Notes under the pieces: generated by a model
Databases searched by the model: none
What the model saw: the letters and a program-made list of their open reading frames with translations, nothing else
What the model was told of the DNA's origin: nothing
Position numbers and translations under genes: made by a program
Source: an uncultured Verrucomicrobiota bacterium
Lineage (GTDB): Bacteria > Verrucomicrobiota > Verrucomicrobiia > Limisphaerales > UBA9464
Direction: 5' to 3'
Length of the DNA stretch: 64,000 bases
NCBI GenBank assembly: GCA_903907995.1
Contig: CAIVQH010000023.1
Location: forward strand, 165,846 to 229,845
Shown here: positions 18,871 to 27,526 of the stretch, one piece after another
How the letters are laid out: every line of letters begins with the position of its first letter
Numbering within the stretch: the stretch's first letter is position 1

Positions 18871-18979
18871 GACGAAGGGTGATGGTCCGACGTGGGTTGG
18901 AACGCCAGAATTCACCACCACAACGGTAGCCGACAAAGCGGTTGCTGGCCAGCCCGCCGACCGTATAGTCCGCACACGT

Positions 18980-19552
18980 ATGAACGCTCCCGCAGCTCCC
19001 GCTGGCAATACCTGGCTCGCCTACACCATGATCACGGTCTTTTCGTGGGGCGTGTATGGCATTCTGCTCCACAAGGGGCAGGTGTTCATGGCGGACCCCG
19101 TGAACGGCCGCTACAAGGCCTTCCTCTTTGTCGGGCTGGCCTACTTCCTCACCGCCGTGCTCGCGCCGCTCTTCCTGCTGATGGCCAAGGGCGCCGCCTT
19201 CTCGGGCTACACCAGCACCGGCATGTCGTGGTCGCTGATCGCCGGCATCGCGGGAGCGGTCGGCGCGTTCGGCACGCTGCTGGCCTTCGGGGCCAAGGGC
19301 AGTCCGGCAACCGTGATGTCCATCGTCTTTGCGGGCGCGCCGGTGATCAACGCCTTGGTTTCGCTGTGGCTCTTCCGGCACGAGATTGATTTCGGCAAGG
19401 TCAGCCCGATGTTCTACCTCGGGCTCGCGCTCGCGGTCATCGGTGGCGGGCTGGTGACGCTTTATAAGCCCAACCCGGCCCCGGCGAAGAAGCCGGCGGC
19501 GGCCCAGACAGCCCCAGCCACGCCCGGAAGCGCGGCCACAAAGCTCTCCTGA
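18980..19552 (+). CDS. EamA/DMT-like small membrane permease
   Basis: A 190-residue integral membrane protein with about five hydrophobic helices (TWLAYTMITVFSWGVYGILL, AFLFVGLAYFLTAVLAPLFLL, SLIAGIAGAVGAFGTLLAFGA, TVMSIVFAGAPVINALVSLWLF, FYLGLALAVIGGGLVTLY). It ends in an Ala/Pro/Lys-rich tail. The last helices resemble half of a DMT superfamily transporter (EamA). The ATG at 18980 is chosen because an upstream extension is hydrophilic and non-coding-like. Substrate unknown. It sits 5 bases before the adenylase gene. Confidence 0.75.
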   Translation: MNAPAAPAGNTWLAYTMITVFSWGVYGILLHKGQVFMADPVNGRYKAFLFVGLAYFLTAVLAPLFLLMAKGAAFSGYTSTGMSWSLIAGIAGAVGAFGTLLAFGAKGSPATVMSIVFAGAPVINALVSLWLFRHEIDFGKVSPMFYLGLALAVIGGGLVTLYKPNPAPAKKPAAAQTAPATPGSAATKLS

Positions 19553-19557
19553 ATCTT

Positions 19558-20847
19558 GTGGCGGTCACGGCCACCCCATCCGCACCTGAGGACGCGGCGA
19601 CGCTCGCCAAGCTGCGTGCGTTGCTCCGCGAAGTCGTCGCGACCAATCCCTTTTACGCACGCAAGCTGGCCAGTATCGGTTGCTCCGCCGAGCCCGCCTC
19701 GCTGGCGGATTTTACCGCCCGGTTTCCCTTCACCACCAAGGCGGAGGTGGTCGCCGACCAGACGGCGCATCCGCCCTACGGCACGAACCTGACCTACCCG
19801 CTCGCACGCTACACCCGCTGCCACCAGACCAGCGGCACCACCGGCACGGCCATGCGGTGGCTAGATACACCGGAAACCTGGTCGGCCATGACCGACGATT
19901 GGTGCGAGGTGTTCCGCAGCGCCGGCGTGGGACCGGGTGATCGCGCCTTTTTCGCCTTCAGTTTCGGACCGTTCCTCGGTTTCTGGCTCGCCTTTGAGGC
20001 GGCGCAACGGGTGGGCTGCCTGAGCTTCGCCGGCGGTGGCATGAGCAGCATCCTGCGGCTGCGCGTGCTGTTGCAGAACGAATGCACGCTGCTCTGCTGC
20101 ACCCCCACCTACGCACTGCACCTGGCCGAAGTCGCGCAGGCCGAAGGGCTGGACCTGACCCGGAGCCACATACGGACCATCGTCGTTGCCGGCGAACCGG
20201 GCGGCAGCGTGCCCGCCACCCGCGCCCGGCTGAGCGCCGCCTGGAATGGCGCCCGCATCATCGATCATCACGGTATGACCGAAACCGGGCCGGTAACCCA
20301 CGAGGTTCCCGGACAGCCCGGAACACTGGCGGTTTTTGCGGGCAGCTTCTTTGCCGAGGTCATTGATCCCACCACGACCGCGCCACTCGCCGACGGTGAA
20401 AAGGGTGAATTGGTGCTGACCACACTGAACCGGATTGGCTCACCGCTGATCCGCTACCGCACTGGAGATCTGGTTCAGAGCACGAGGGTCAACGTGGCGC
20501 GGCCCGGCGCTGACGGGCGACCGATCTCCCTCATCACCTGGCATTTTGCCGGCGGGATTCTCGGTCGGGTGGACGACATGGTCATCGTGCGCGGCGTGAA
20601 CATTTATCCGACCGCCGTCGAACAGATCGTCCGCAGTGTGCCGGAAATCGGCGAATACCGGGCCACCTACGACACCCGGTCGGCGCTGCCGGAACTGATT
20701 CTCGACGTGGAGGCCACCCCCGCCGCCGCCGCCGAACTGGAACGGCGGCTGCAGGCCAGTCTTTCGCTCCGCATTCCGGTCACACCGGTTGCACCCGGTT
20801 CCCTGCCGCGCTTCGAGTTGAAGGCAAAACGCTGGCTGAGGCTTTGA
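19558..20847 (+). CDS. Phenylacetate-CoA ligase (PaaK)-like adenylate-forming enzyme
   Basis: A 429-residue member of the ANL superfamily. Core motifs are QTSGTTGTAMRW (A3 P-loop), CTPTYALHLAE, IVVAGEPGGSVPATR, DHHGMTETGPVTHE, GELVLTTL and RYRTGDLV. The C-terminal lid GRVDDMVIVRGVNIYPTAVEQIV is typical of PaaK-like enzymes, which activate carboxylic acids as acyl adenylates and acyl-CoA. The start is GTG. In this setting, next to a flippase and methyltransferases, it may activate an acyl or aromatic acid that decorates a glycan; this is inference. Confidence 0.85.
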   Translation: MAVTATPSAPEDAATLAKLRALLREVVATNPFYARKLASIGCSAEPASLADFTARFPFTTKAEVVADQTAHPPYGTNLTYPLARYTRCHQTSGTTGTAMRWLDTPETWSAMTDDWCEVFRSAGVGPGDRAFFAFSFGPFLGFWLAFEAAQRVGCLSFAGGGMSSILRLRVLLQNECTLLCCTPTYALHLAEVAQAEGLDLTRSHIRTIVVAGEPGGSVPATRARLSAAWNGARIIDHHGMTETGPVTHEVPGQPGTLAVFAGSFFAEVIDPTTTAPLADGEKGELVLTTLNRIGSPLIRYRTGDLVQSTRVNVARPGADGRPISLITWHFAGGILGRVDDMVIVRGVNIYPTAVEQIVRSVPEIGEYRATYDTRSALPELILDVEATPAAAAELERRLQASLSLRIPVTPVAPGSLPRFELKAKRWLRL

Positions 20848-20963
20848 ATCTGCCCCACAGCTTCGGCGAGCTTGGTGACGGCAGGTGAGTTCTCCGGTTG
20901 CGACCGCCCAATCCTAGCAAAAGGCTCGAATCCCGACCGCCCCTTGGCCAAGGTGCCGCTCCT

Positions 20964-22445
20964 GTGTCCGAACGGTTTGTCCATACGGTTTCGTGGAAGG
21001 TCCTGGCGAACATTTCGTCGGTCGTTTCCATGCTGCTGTCGCTGAAAGTGTATAGGCAGCACGTGTCCACGGAGGTTTACGGGCTCTTCCTCGTGCTGCT
21101 GGCCATGCTGAACAACCTGGCGCAGGTGGACGGCGGCTTCCGGCTGACGCTGAACCGCAACCTCCTTTCCGCCCCGTCGCCGGATGAACGCCGCCGCCTG
21201 CTCGAGTTCGGCCAGACGCTCTACTCCATCGGTGGCTTGCTCGCCCTGGGGGCGGGCACGCTCCTCATGGTGGGGTATGGCCTGACTCCGGCGGCGAAGG
21301 TGGCCGGGCAGCCGCTGTACTTCTTTGCGATCATGGGCTCGTTGGGGGGCCTCACGGTGATCAGCACGGCCCAGTGCCAGCTCCTGATCGGGCTGGGCAT
21401 GCAGTCGCGCCTCTACATTCTGACCACCCTCAACAGCTGGGGTTTCCTCGCCGGGCTCTGGCTGGGCTTCAAGGCGGGCCTGGGCAACTGGACCTTCGTG
21501 GTGGCCTTCGTCGCTTCCGCCGGCCTGCCGCTGCTGCTGGCGCTGGTCTGGATCCGGTTGCATGAGCCGAACCTGAAACTGTTCTCGTTTCACCCCAGCG
21601 CGGAATTTCGTGCCCGGCTGCGCGCGCTCTGGCCCGAGTCTTCCGCCGCCTTCACCATGCAGGTGCTCACGATGCTGCTGTTCTCCCTGGATCTCGTGGT
21701 CGCGAACCAGTTCTGCAACCACACGGCCGCCGGCATCTACGGACTCCTGGCCGGCCCGGTTTTCAGCCGGCTGCGGACCCTGATGCAGGCGGCGGACGAG
21801 GCAATCTGGCCGCTCGTCGCCCGGGGCGGTGGGACCCACATCTCAGTGGCCCTGGTGCGGCTCAATGCCTGGCTTTACGGAGCGGTGCTGGGCGCAGTCG
21901 TCTTCACGCTGCCCACCTTCCTCCACAGCTACATGGGCGAGAGCTGGACGCCGACAACGGCCCTCTGTGCGGTGGTGGCGACCCGCTATCTCATCACGGG
22001 GCTGAGCTCGCAGCCCTGCTACTACCTGCTCGCCCATGGCAAGTTTCGCGAGATCGCCATCGGTGTGGGCCGCGAACTGGTGTTCATGCTCGTGGCCGCC
22101 ACCGTGCTCGGCCACTGGTTCGACACCATGGGCGTCGCGCTGGGCTGCGTGCTGGGCACGCTGGGCGGCACGGGCCTGCCGCTGCTCCGGGCCTACGCCC
22201 GTACTGCCGGGGTCACCCTCCGCCACCTGCTGCCGCTGCTCTGGCTCCGGGCTCTGGTCGCGGTCGGCCTCTCCGGAGGCCTGGCTTATCTCGGCGTGCA
22301 ATGGCGGCACGATGCTTTGAGTGCGGCCATCATCGGCGGCAGTTCCGCCCTCCTTGTGCTTGTGGCCTGCGGCGGCGTGGCCGTTCTGCGCACGCGGCAG
22401 GCCGGGCGTCCGCTCAACGCCCGCAATCTGGTCCAGTTCATCTGA
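20964..22445 (+). CDS. MOP-superfamily polysaccharide flippase (Wzx-like)
   Basis: A roughly 490-residue protein with about 12 hydrophobic helices, an amphipathic N-terminus (TVSWKVLANISSVVSMLLSLKVY) and the LFLVLLAMLNNLAQVDGGF segment typical of oligosaccharide flippases. The family moves lipid-linked sugars across the inner membrane. No ATG occurs at the N-terminus of the frame: GTG 20964 or TTG 20898 would start it, and the next ATG is 21030 inside the first helix. It belongs to the glycan cluster with the downstream methyltransferases. Family well supported, exact start uncertain. Confidence 0.82.
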   Translation: MSERFVHTVSWKVLANISSVVSMLLSLKVYRQHVSTEVYGLFLVLLAMLNNLAQVDGGFRLTLNRNLLSAPSPDERRRLLEFGQTLYSIGGLLALGAGTLLMVGYGLTPAAKVAGQPLYFFAIMGSLGGLTVISTAQCQLLIGLGMQSRLYILTTLNSWGFLAGLWLGFKAGLGNWTFVVAFVASAGLPLLLALVWIRLHEPNLKLFSFHPSAEFRARLRALWPESSAAFTMQVLTMLLFSLDLVVANQFCNHTAAGIYGLLAGPVFSRLRTLMQAADEAIWPLVARGGGTHISVALVRLNAWLYGAVLGAVVFTLPTFLHSYMGESWTPTTALCAVVATRYLITGLSSQPCYYLLAHGKFREIAIGVGRELVFMLVAATVLGHWFDTMGVALGCVLGTLGGTGLPLLRAYARTAGVTLRHLLPLLWLRALVAVGLSGGLAYLGVQWRHDALSAAIIGGSSALLVLVACGGVAVLRTRQAGRPLNARNLVQFI

Positions 22446-22557
22446 ACCGATGCCCACCCCTCGCTCCCCTCGCTCCCCTCGCCCTTCGGGCCTCACGGGC
22501 GGGCTTGTCTCCGTGCCGGTCGGCTACCATGCTCCAGCCTTGCGGTAGATCATCACC

Positions 22558-23316
22558 ATGCTGCGCCGGCTCATCAATCAATGCCTCCGTCCCCTGCACC
22601 TTGAACTGGTGCGGCTGCCCTCGCAGGTCATCCCGGACCCGCTGCCCCAGGCCGAGCTTTACACCGGCCCGGAGGATTACGCGCGGCTGTTCCGTCCGTG
22701 GCGTTCGGAGGCGACGAAGCGATGGCTCCGTCCCGCCGTCCGGGACAACACGATGCTTTCCGATCAGAAGCTCTACACGATCCTGCACGCGGTGAAGCTC
22801 ACCCGCGCCGTGCCGGGCGACTTTTTTGAGGCGGGCACCGGCAGCGGCGGGGCCGCGCGGCTGATGCTCGATGTCTCGCGCGAGCTGGGCGTGCGCCGGT
22901 GCGGCTGGTTCCTTGACACTTTCGAGGGCTACCAGAAAATCGATCCCGCGCGCGACGGCAGTCACGTGGCGGTGAACCAGTGCCGGCTCGCCCCCCTCGA
23001 AGAGGTCACCCAGCTCCTGCGCGACGAACTGGCGGAGGTCCACGTCATCGCCGGGCTGATTCCCGGTACGCTCGCCGAAGTGAAGGCCGAGCAGATCGCC
23101 TTTGCGCATATCGACGTGAACCTCCACGAACCCACCCTGACCGCCACCGAGTTCTGCCTCCAGCGGCTGGCACCCAACGGGATCATCGTGTTCGACGACT
23201 ACAACTGGCCTGCCTGCTATGCGGCCCGCCAAGCGATTGACCAGGTGTGCGGCCGGTTTGGCCTCGAGGTCTTTGCCCTGCCGGAGTCCACGCAGGCCAT
23301 CCTGCTCAAACGCTGA
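22558..23316 (+). CDS. TylF/macrocin O-methyltransferase family protein
   Basis: A 252-residue SAM-dependent methyltransferase. VPGDFFEAGTGSGGAARLML is the SAM-binding loop, FLDTFEGYQKID follows, and FAHIDVNLHEPTLTATEFCLQRL...IIVFDDYNWP is the distinctive metal-binding block (Asp-containing) of the TylF family, which methylates sugar hydroxyls. It precedes another methyltransferase by 5 bases. It probably modifies a surface glycan, or less likely a secondary metabolite. Confidence 0.87.
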   Translation: MLRRLINQCLRPLHLELVRLPSQVIPDPLPQAELYTGPEDYARLFRPWRSEATKRWLRPAVRDNTMLSDQKLYTILHAVKLTRAVPGDFFEAGTGSGGAARLMLDVSRELGVRRCGWFLDTFEGYQKIDPARDGSHVAVNQCRLAPLEEVTQLLRDELAEVHVIAGLIPGTLAEVKAEQIAFAHIDVNLHEPTLTATEFCLQRLAPNGIIVFDDYNWPACYAARQAIDQVCGRFGLEVFALPESTQAILLKR

Positions 23317-23321
23317 TCCCC

Positions 23322-24128
23322 ATGGCCACGGGAACCTCCAGCTCCACCAACCGGGCCTTCAGCGGGGCCGAGCTTGGCGGCGTCCTGCACGCCGACGCCT
23401 ATGTGGCCAGCCGCCTGCGGCCGCGCCTGACGGACCTCCACTACCTCGCCATCAGCGACATCCTGGCCGCCGTGCAGCCGTTCGCCCGGGAGGTCCAGGG
23501 AAAACTCTTCGACTACGGTTGCGGCGGTGCGCCCTACCGTTCGCTGTTCACGGGGATCAAGGAATACGTCCGAGCCGATGTGACCCCCGGACCGAACGTG
23601 GACCGGCTGCTGCCGACCAATGGCCTGACGGATGAACCACCGGACCGCTACGATGCCGTGCTTTCCACCCAGGTGCTCGAACACGTCGCCGATCCGGCCG
23701 CCTACCTGCGCGAATGCGGCCGCATCCTCAAGCCGGGCGGCAGCCTGCTGGTCACCACGCACGGCCTGTTTGAGGAGCACGGCTGCCCCTACGATTTTCA
23801 CCGCTGGACGGCGCGCGGTCTGGAACTGGCCGTCACCGCCGCCGGGCTCGAAATGGAATCCTGCCAGAAGCTTACCGGCGGCGTGCGCGGCTCGATCCAG
23901 CTGCACCACTATCTCATCGCCGCGTTGCACGCCCCCGAATATCCGCTCTGGCACCGCCTGCTGGCCGTGATCAGACGCATCTACGGCTTCACCACCGTCG
24001 CGCCGTTGAACTGGCTGGCGGATCGCTTTCCTCGCCACGCCGTGCTGCCGGCGGAACACTGGGCTCCGATCTACGTCGGCGTGGCGGTGCGCGCCCGCAA
24101 ACCCGTGGCTATCGCCGCCACTCGCTGA
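23322..24128 (+). CDS. Class I SAM-dependent methyltransferase
   Basis: A 268-residue methyltransferase of the Methyltransf_11 type. KLFDYGCGGAPYRSLF is motif I, RYDAVLSTQVLEHVADPAAYLRECGRILKPGG is motifs II and III with the usual VLEH, and HGLFEEHGCPYDFHRWT is typical of sugar or lipid-sugar methylating members. It begins 5 bases after the TylF-like gene and overlaps the convergent glycosyltransferase by 20 bases. Acceptor unknown. Confidence 0.87.
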   Translation: MATGTSSSTNRAFSGAELGGVLHADAYVASRLRPRLTDLHYLAISDILAAVQPFAREVQGKLFDYGCGGAPYRSLFTGIKEYVRADVTPGPNVDRLLPTNGLTDEPPDRYDAVLSTQVLEHVADPAAYLRECGRILKPGGSLLVTTHGLFEEHGCPYDFHRWTARGLELAVTAAGLEMESCQKLTGGVRGSIQLHHYLIAALHAPEYPLWHRLLAVIRRIYGFTTVAPLNWLADRFPRHAVLPAEHWAPIYVGVAVRARKPVAIAATR

Positions 24129-25257
24129 GCCGGCGGATCATTCCGAACGTCAGCCGGTCCTTGGGGAAATACCAGCGGGGCAGCGGTTGCTTCTCCAAGG
24201 TGGGCAGCGAGGCGATGCGGCGGACAAACTCGGTGAACTTCCGCCGGTAGTCATCCCCGAGATGCGCCGACATGGCCGCGCGCGATCGGGTCCGCAGCGT
24301 GTTCCATTCTTCTCCAGCCAACCCGCTGATCCAGCGAATGCGCTCCGCCAACGCCGCCAGATCGCCCGGAGGATATACGAGTCGGGAGTCCACGCTGCCC
24401 GCATAATGGTCGCCACCGCTGTCCAGGCGGGGATGCAGTGGCAGCACGCCCACGGCCATGGCTTCCAGCTCCGCCAGCGGCGTGCCCTCGTAATCGCTGA
24501 CGAAGACGATCGCATCCCAGCCCGTCACGATGCGCCAGTAATCCGCCCCGCTCCGGCGACCGTGGAAGACGAACTTCGCCTGGTCGGGCAACTGCGCTTC
24601 GAGCCAGGCGCGTTCCGGTCCGTCGCCCAGGAATTCAATGCGGTAGGCCACGCCCAGCGCGTCGAGGCGCTGGACGAGTTCGGGAAACCGGTTCACCCGC
24701 TTCTGCTCGTTCACCACCCGGCCGCAAAAGCCCAGCACCAGCGGACGGCCGGCGGGTGCCTCGTTCCGCATGGGCAGTTCCGGCGCATCGATGGCCGCGT
24801 CCACTTTGAGCACGCGGTCCGCCGACAGGCCGGGCAGATGCGTGCGCACGCGCTCGGCCAGCTTGTCGCTCACACACACGAAGCCATCCGCCCAATGCGC
24901 CACGCGCGCCAGCTTGCGATCCAGGCCGGGCGTATCGCTGTGCAGGTAAAGGATGCGTCGGGCAGCTCCGTCCAGGCTCGCGAAAAACGGCCAGCCCCAG
25001 TCGGTGTGATAGACGGCCACCTCGGGCGCAAAGTCGGGGAAGGAATTCGCAAACCGTCGGCGCGCCTCGGCGATCGAGTTGTTTTCGCGCAAATCGAGCG
25101 CCGTGGCCCGGGGCCAGCCTGGGGGAGGCGGCTCCCAATAGGCGATGAAACGTGAGTCGATGCCCTGCGCCGCATCGTGCTCGTGATGGCCGCGCACAAT
25201 GGACTCCACCCCGCCTAGGCCGGCGAAGTAGTTGGTGACGGTGAGGACGCGAAGCAC
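24109..25257 (-). CDS. GT-B fold glycosyltransferase (GT4-like)
   Basis: A 382-residue glycosyltransferase. The N-terminus LRVLTVTNYFAGLGGVESIVRGH is the acceptor-side opening loop. The donor half has LVLGFCGRVVNEQKRVNRFPELV, RIEFLGDGPERAWLE, VFHGRRSGADYW and the EX7E-like SDYEGTPLAELEAMAVGVLP signature of GT4 enzymes. It is likely a retaining enzyme adding a sugar to a surface polysaccharide. Its 3' end overlaps the plus-strand methyltransferase by 20 bases, so the glycan cluster is transcribed from both strands. Confidence 0.9.
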   Translation of the reverse strand: MLRVLTVTNYFAGLGGVESIVRGHHEHDAAQGIDSRFIAYWEPPPPGWPRATALDLRENNSIAEARRRFANSFPDFAPEVAVYHTDWGWPFFASLDGAARRILYLHSDTPGLDRKLARVAHWADGFVCVSDKLAERVRTHLPGLSADRVLKVDAAIDAPELPMRNEAPAGRPLVLGFCGRVVNEQKRVNRFPELVQRLDALGVAYRIEFLGDGPERAWLEAQLPDQAKFVFHGRRSGADYWRIVTGWDAIVFVSDYEGTPLAELEAMAVGVLPLHPRLDSGGDHYAGSVDSRLVYPPGDLAALAERIRWISGLAGEEWNTLRTRSRAAMSAHLGDDYRRKFTEFVRRIASLPTLEKQPLPRWYFPKDRLTFGMIRRLSEWRR

Positions 25258-25264
25258 GGAAATG

Positions 25265-25298
25265 ACGAGTTACGAGTTACGAGTTACGAGTTACGAGT
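25265..25298. repeat. Five tandem ACGAGTT heptamers
   Basis: Five back-to-back copies of ACGAGTT (the last ends in G) lie just upstream of the start of the minus-strand glycosyltransferase, 7 bases from its ATG. Copy number at such repeats can vary by slippage. Because it occupies the 5' leader it could affect expression. Confidence 0.8.
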
Positions 25299-25345
25299 GC
25301 CGAATGGTGCGGTCGCGAGCGATGAAGTTTTGTTTCCGACTGTCG

Positions 25346-25382
25346 TTGGTTCACTGGCTTACTGATCACTGACCACTGATTA
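25346..25382. repeat. Single arm of the CACTGACC/CAGTGATCAGTAA repeat family
   Basis: TTCACTGGCTTACTGATCAC and its continuation resembles the right arm at 558-592. It overlaps the stop codon region of the Rieske protein gene, as the other copy overlaps the stop of cobA-hemD. Confidence 0.5.
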
Positions 25383-25706
25383 CTTTTCTCCAAAGGACAC
25401 CCACACCCTCCCGTCGCGCACCTCGACCGGATAGGTGGCCACCGGCTGGTCCGGCCGCACATCGCAGGCGCCGTTGGTCACATCAAAGCCCCAGCCGTGC
25501 AGCGGGCAATGCAGCCGGCAGCCGTCCAGGTAGCCGACGGACAGCGGGCCGCCCCGATGCGGGCAGGCATTTTCCAGCGCGTAAAATTTGCCCTCCAGCC
25601 GGACGAGGGCCAGCCGCTTGCCCGGAACGTCAACCGGACCGGCCTGGCCGTCGCGTAGCGCGTTCGCCTCGGTGGTGATTTCAAATTCCTGCATGCGCGG
25701 AGCCAT
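25380..25706 (-). CDS. Rieske-type [2Fe-2S] protein (NirD/ferredoxin-like)
   Basis: A 108-residue cytoplasmic-looking Rieske domain with both ligand boxes: CPHRGG and CPLHGWGFD (two Cys and two His). It lacks the disulfide cysteines of high-potential Rieske proteins, so it belongs with the ferredoxin-like group that feeds electrons to oxygenases or reductases. Its ATG directly follows the TGA of the molybdopterin oxidoreductase upstream (stop at 25707), indicating tight coupling. ATG at 25694 is an alternative start. A role as redox partner of that enzyme is inferred. Confidence 0.88.
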   Translation of the reverse strand: MAPRMQEFEITTEANALRDGQAGPVDVPGKRLALVRLEGKFYALENACPHRGGPLSVGYLDGCRLHCPLHGWGFDVTNGACDVRPDQPVATYPVEVRDGRVWVSFGEK

Positions 25707-26888
25707 TCAGATGCGGATCTTGCGGACCCATTGCTGGTTCGCTTCCCAGTAGGTGGCCTTGTTCTTCATGCTCGGATCATCAGCGGCCGGCTGAATTCGA
25801 CCATCCTCGTCGGTCGCGCGGGAGACGATCGTGTGCTCGCCCGGTGTGGCGTCGCGCCAGTCGAGGTGCCAGAAGCTCCAGGTAAACCGGGTGTCCAAGC
25901 CCCGCGCCGGTTTCTTCTCGATTACCGCTGGCCGCCACGGGCCATCGTCGATCTTCACCTCAACTGCCTTGAGCGGCGTACCGTCGCTCCAGGCCGCACC
26001 GCTCGCCCGCACGCTGCCATCGGAACGCCGCACGACTCGCGCGGTGACGGATTTCACGCCGATATTGCACACGCTCGTCTCGCGCCAGTTCATCCAGTCG
26101 TGCCCCTGCTCCTCGCCGCGAATGGTCACGTATTCGCGCGCCATCCATTTGCCCATGAAGCGCCTGTCGAGCACGTCCACGCGCTTGAGCCACTTGACCC
26201 ACGCGATGCCGAACCAGCCGGGCACGATCAGGCGCAGCGGGAAGCCATGCTGCTCCAGCAGCGGCTGGCCGTTCATCTCCCAGGCCAGCAGCACCTCATC
26301 GCGCAGGGCGTGTTCCAGCGTGAGGCTGCGGGCGAAGTTCTGCGGGAAATCCTTGTCCCGGATCTTCTCCACCTTCTCGTCTGAGCCGTAAAAGACGATC
26401 TCCTCGGAGCGCCGCATTAGGCCCAGATCGCGCAACAGGGGGCCGAGCGGCGTGCCGGTCCAGCGGATGTTCCCGCACGCGCCGGAGAAACCTGGATTCG
26501 AGCCGTTGCCGCCGCACTCCAGCGTCGCGGTGATAGTCTTGCGCGGACGCTTCTGCAGATCGGCCAAGGTGAGCGTCGTCGGGCGCTTCAGATAGCCGGT
26601 GAACTCGACCTTCCAATCCGCCGGCTTCGTGGCGGGGTCGATCTTTGGGTGTGGGTAATGCGTGACCTCGTAAAGCTCCTCGTTGGCCGTGATCCAGTTC
26701 GTGAGGTTCGCCCAGCGCAGCATCGGGCGCTTCACGTCGTAGGGCTGCCCATCGAGAAACGGGATCAGCTCCTCCCCGGCGGCGGGTTCGAGGCCGAAGG
26801 TCGCGAGCGGCCGCGACGCCAGCGTATAGGCGGCAAGGGCGACCGAGCCGCGCAACAGGTCGCGACGGGAAAGCAGACCGGATTCCAT
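25707..26888 (-). CDS. Tat-exported molybdopterin oxidoreductase, sulfite oxidase family
   Basis: A 393-residue enzyme. The ATG at 26888 gives a twin-arginine signal (LLSRRDLLRGSVALAAY). The Mo-cofactor domain carries TLECGGNGSNPGF (the Mo-ligand Cys) and LRLIVPGWFGIAWVKWLKRVDV. The C-terminal dimerisation domain (SVTARVVRRSDGSVRASGAAWSDG) ends in WVRKIRI. Such proteins (SorA/SoxC/YedY relatives) oxidise sulfite or reduce oxidised sulfur or amino-acid compounds in the periplasm. There is no haem domain. It is followed directly by the Rieske gene and is divergent from the glutaredoxin. Confidence 0.9.
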   Translation of the reverse strand: MESGLLSRRDLLRGSVALAAYTLASRPLATFGLEPAAGEELIPFLDGQPYDVKRPMLRWANLTNWITANEELYEVTHYPHPKIDPATKPADWKVEFTGYLKRPTTLTLADLQKRPRKTITATLECGGNGSNPGFSGACGNIRWTGTPLGPLLRDLGLMRRSEEIVFYGSDEKVEKIRDKDFPQNFARSLTLEHALRDEVLLAWEMNGQPLLEQHGFPLRLIVPGWFGIAWVKWLKRVDVLDRRFMGKWMAREYVTIRGEEQGHDWMNWRETSVCNIGVKSVTARVVRRSDGSVRASGAAWSDGTPLKAVEVKIDDGPWRPAVIEKKPARGLDTRFTWSFWHLDWRDATPGEHTIVSRATDEDGRIQPAADDPSMKNKATYWEANQQWVRKIRI

Positions 26889-27012
26889 GCCCACAGACTG
26901 CCGACGGCGGCGAAAAATCCCAAGCGCCAAGTCCGGCATGGTCCGGAATTGGTGCCGGAACTTTTGCGCCAGGCGCTTGCCAGCGACGGTTCCGCTGCCA
27001 GACTCCAGCCTT

Positions 27013-27375
27013 ATGACAACGACCGCTCCAAAACCCACGATCATCGCCTGGCTCAAGCCCTCCTGCGGCTGGAGCGGCGGCGTCCGCGCCGTGTTCAAGA
27101 AATACGGCCTCCCTTTCGACGACCGCGACATCATCAACAACTACGCCAACTACCAGGAGATGGTGGAGAAGACCGGCCAGATGAAGCAACCCTGCGTCGA
27201 GATCGGCGGCCATATCCTGGCCGACGTCAGCGGCGAGGAGATCGAGGCCTGGATGCTGCAGAACAACGTCGTGACGCCGAACGACATCGTGCCCGAGGTC
27301 CCGATCAACCAGCCCTGCGCCCACGAAATGCCCGGCGCACAGGCCGCCCCGGCTCCCCTCGCCTTCCGGCGCTGA
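27013..27375 (+). CDS. Glutaredoxin-like protein with CGWS active site
   Basis: A 120-residue thioredoxin-fold protein. IIAWLKPSCGWSGGVRAVFKKYGLPFDDRDI carries a monothiol-like CGWS site (Cys18), where Grx4-type proteins have CGFS. QPCVEIGGHILADVSGEEIEAWM supplies the cis-Pro and glutathione-binding region. A 25-residue tail with NQPCAHEMPG follows and adds a Cys-x-His. CGFS proteins carry Fe-S clusters; whether the Trp variant does is unknown. It is divergent from the Mo/Rieske pair (124-base gap), consistent with an Fe-S or thiol link. Confidence 0.8.
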   Translation: MTTTAPKPTIIAWLKPSCGWSGGVRAVFKKYGLPFDDRDIINNYANYQEMVEKTGQMKQPCVEIGGHILADVSGEEIEAWMLQNNVVTPNDIVPEVPINQPCAHEMPGAQAAPAPLAFRR

Positions 27376-27392
27376 GCTCGGAAAGGACGGAA

Positions 27393-27505
27393 ACAACGAA
27401 GGCGCCAAGACGCAAAGAAACACGAGAAGATGGGGCGGTTCAAAAAGCGGTGACCGTCATCGATCTTTCCATTCCTCCTTCGTACCTTTGCGTGCCTGCT
27501 GTTAA
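27393..27505. repeat. Intergenic repeat with GGCGCCAAGACGCAAAG / CTTTGCGTGCC arms
   Basis: Partly complementary arms at 27393-27425 and 27480-27505 lie between the glutaredoxin and GNAT genes. The words GACGCAAAG and CTTTGCGT are the recognisable inverted units. Confidence 0.45.
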
Positions 27506-27526
27506 TCCACTGCTTCCGCGCGCGAG

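Noticed and set aside
18942..18969. TTGCTG - 16 bases - TATAGT promoter-like pair upstream of the EamA-like gene
   Set aside because: The start would be only a few bases before the ATG, and only 8 of 12 positions match, so it was not listed as a feature.
25265..25298. Possible CRISPR-like array
   Set aside because: Units are 7 bases, contiguous and without spacers; no cas genes are present.
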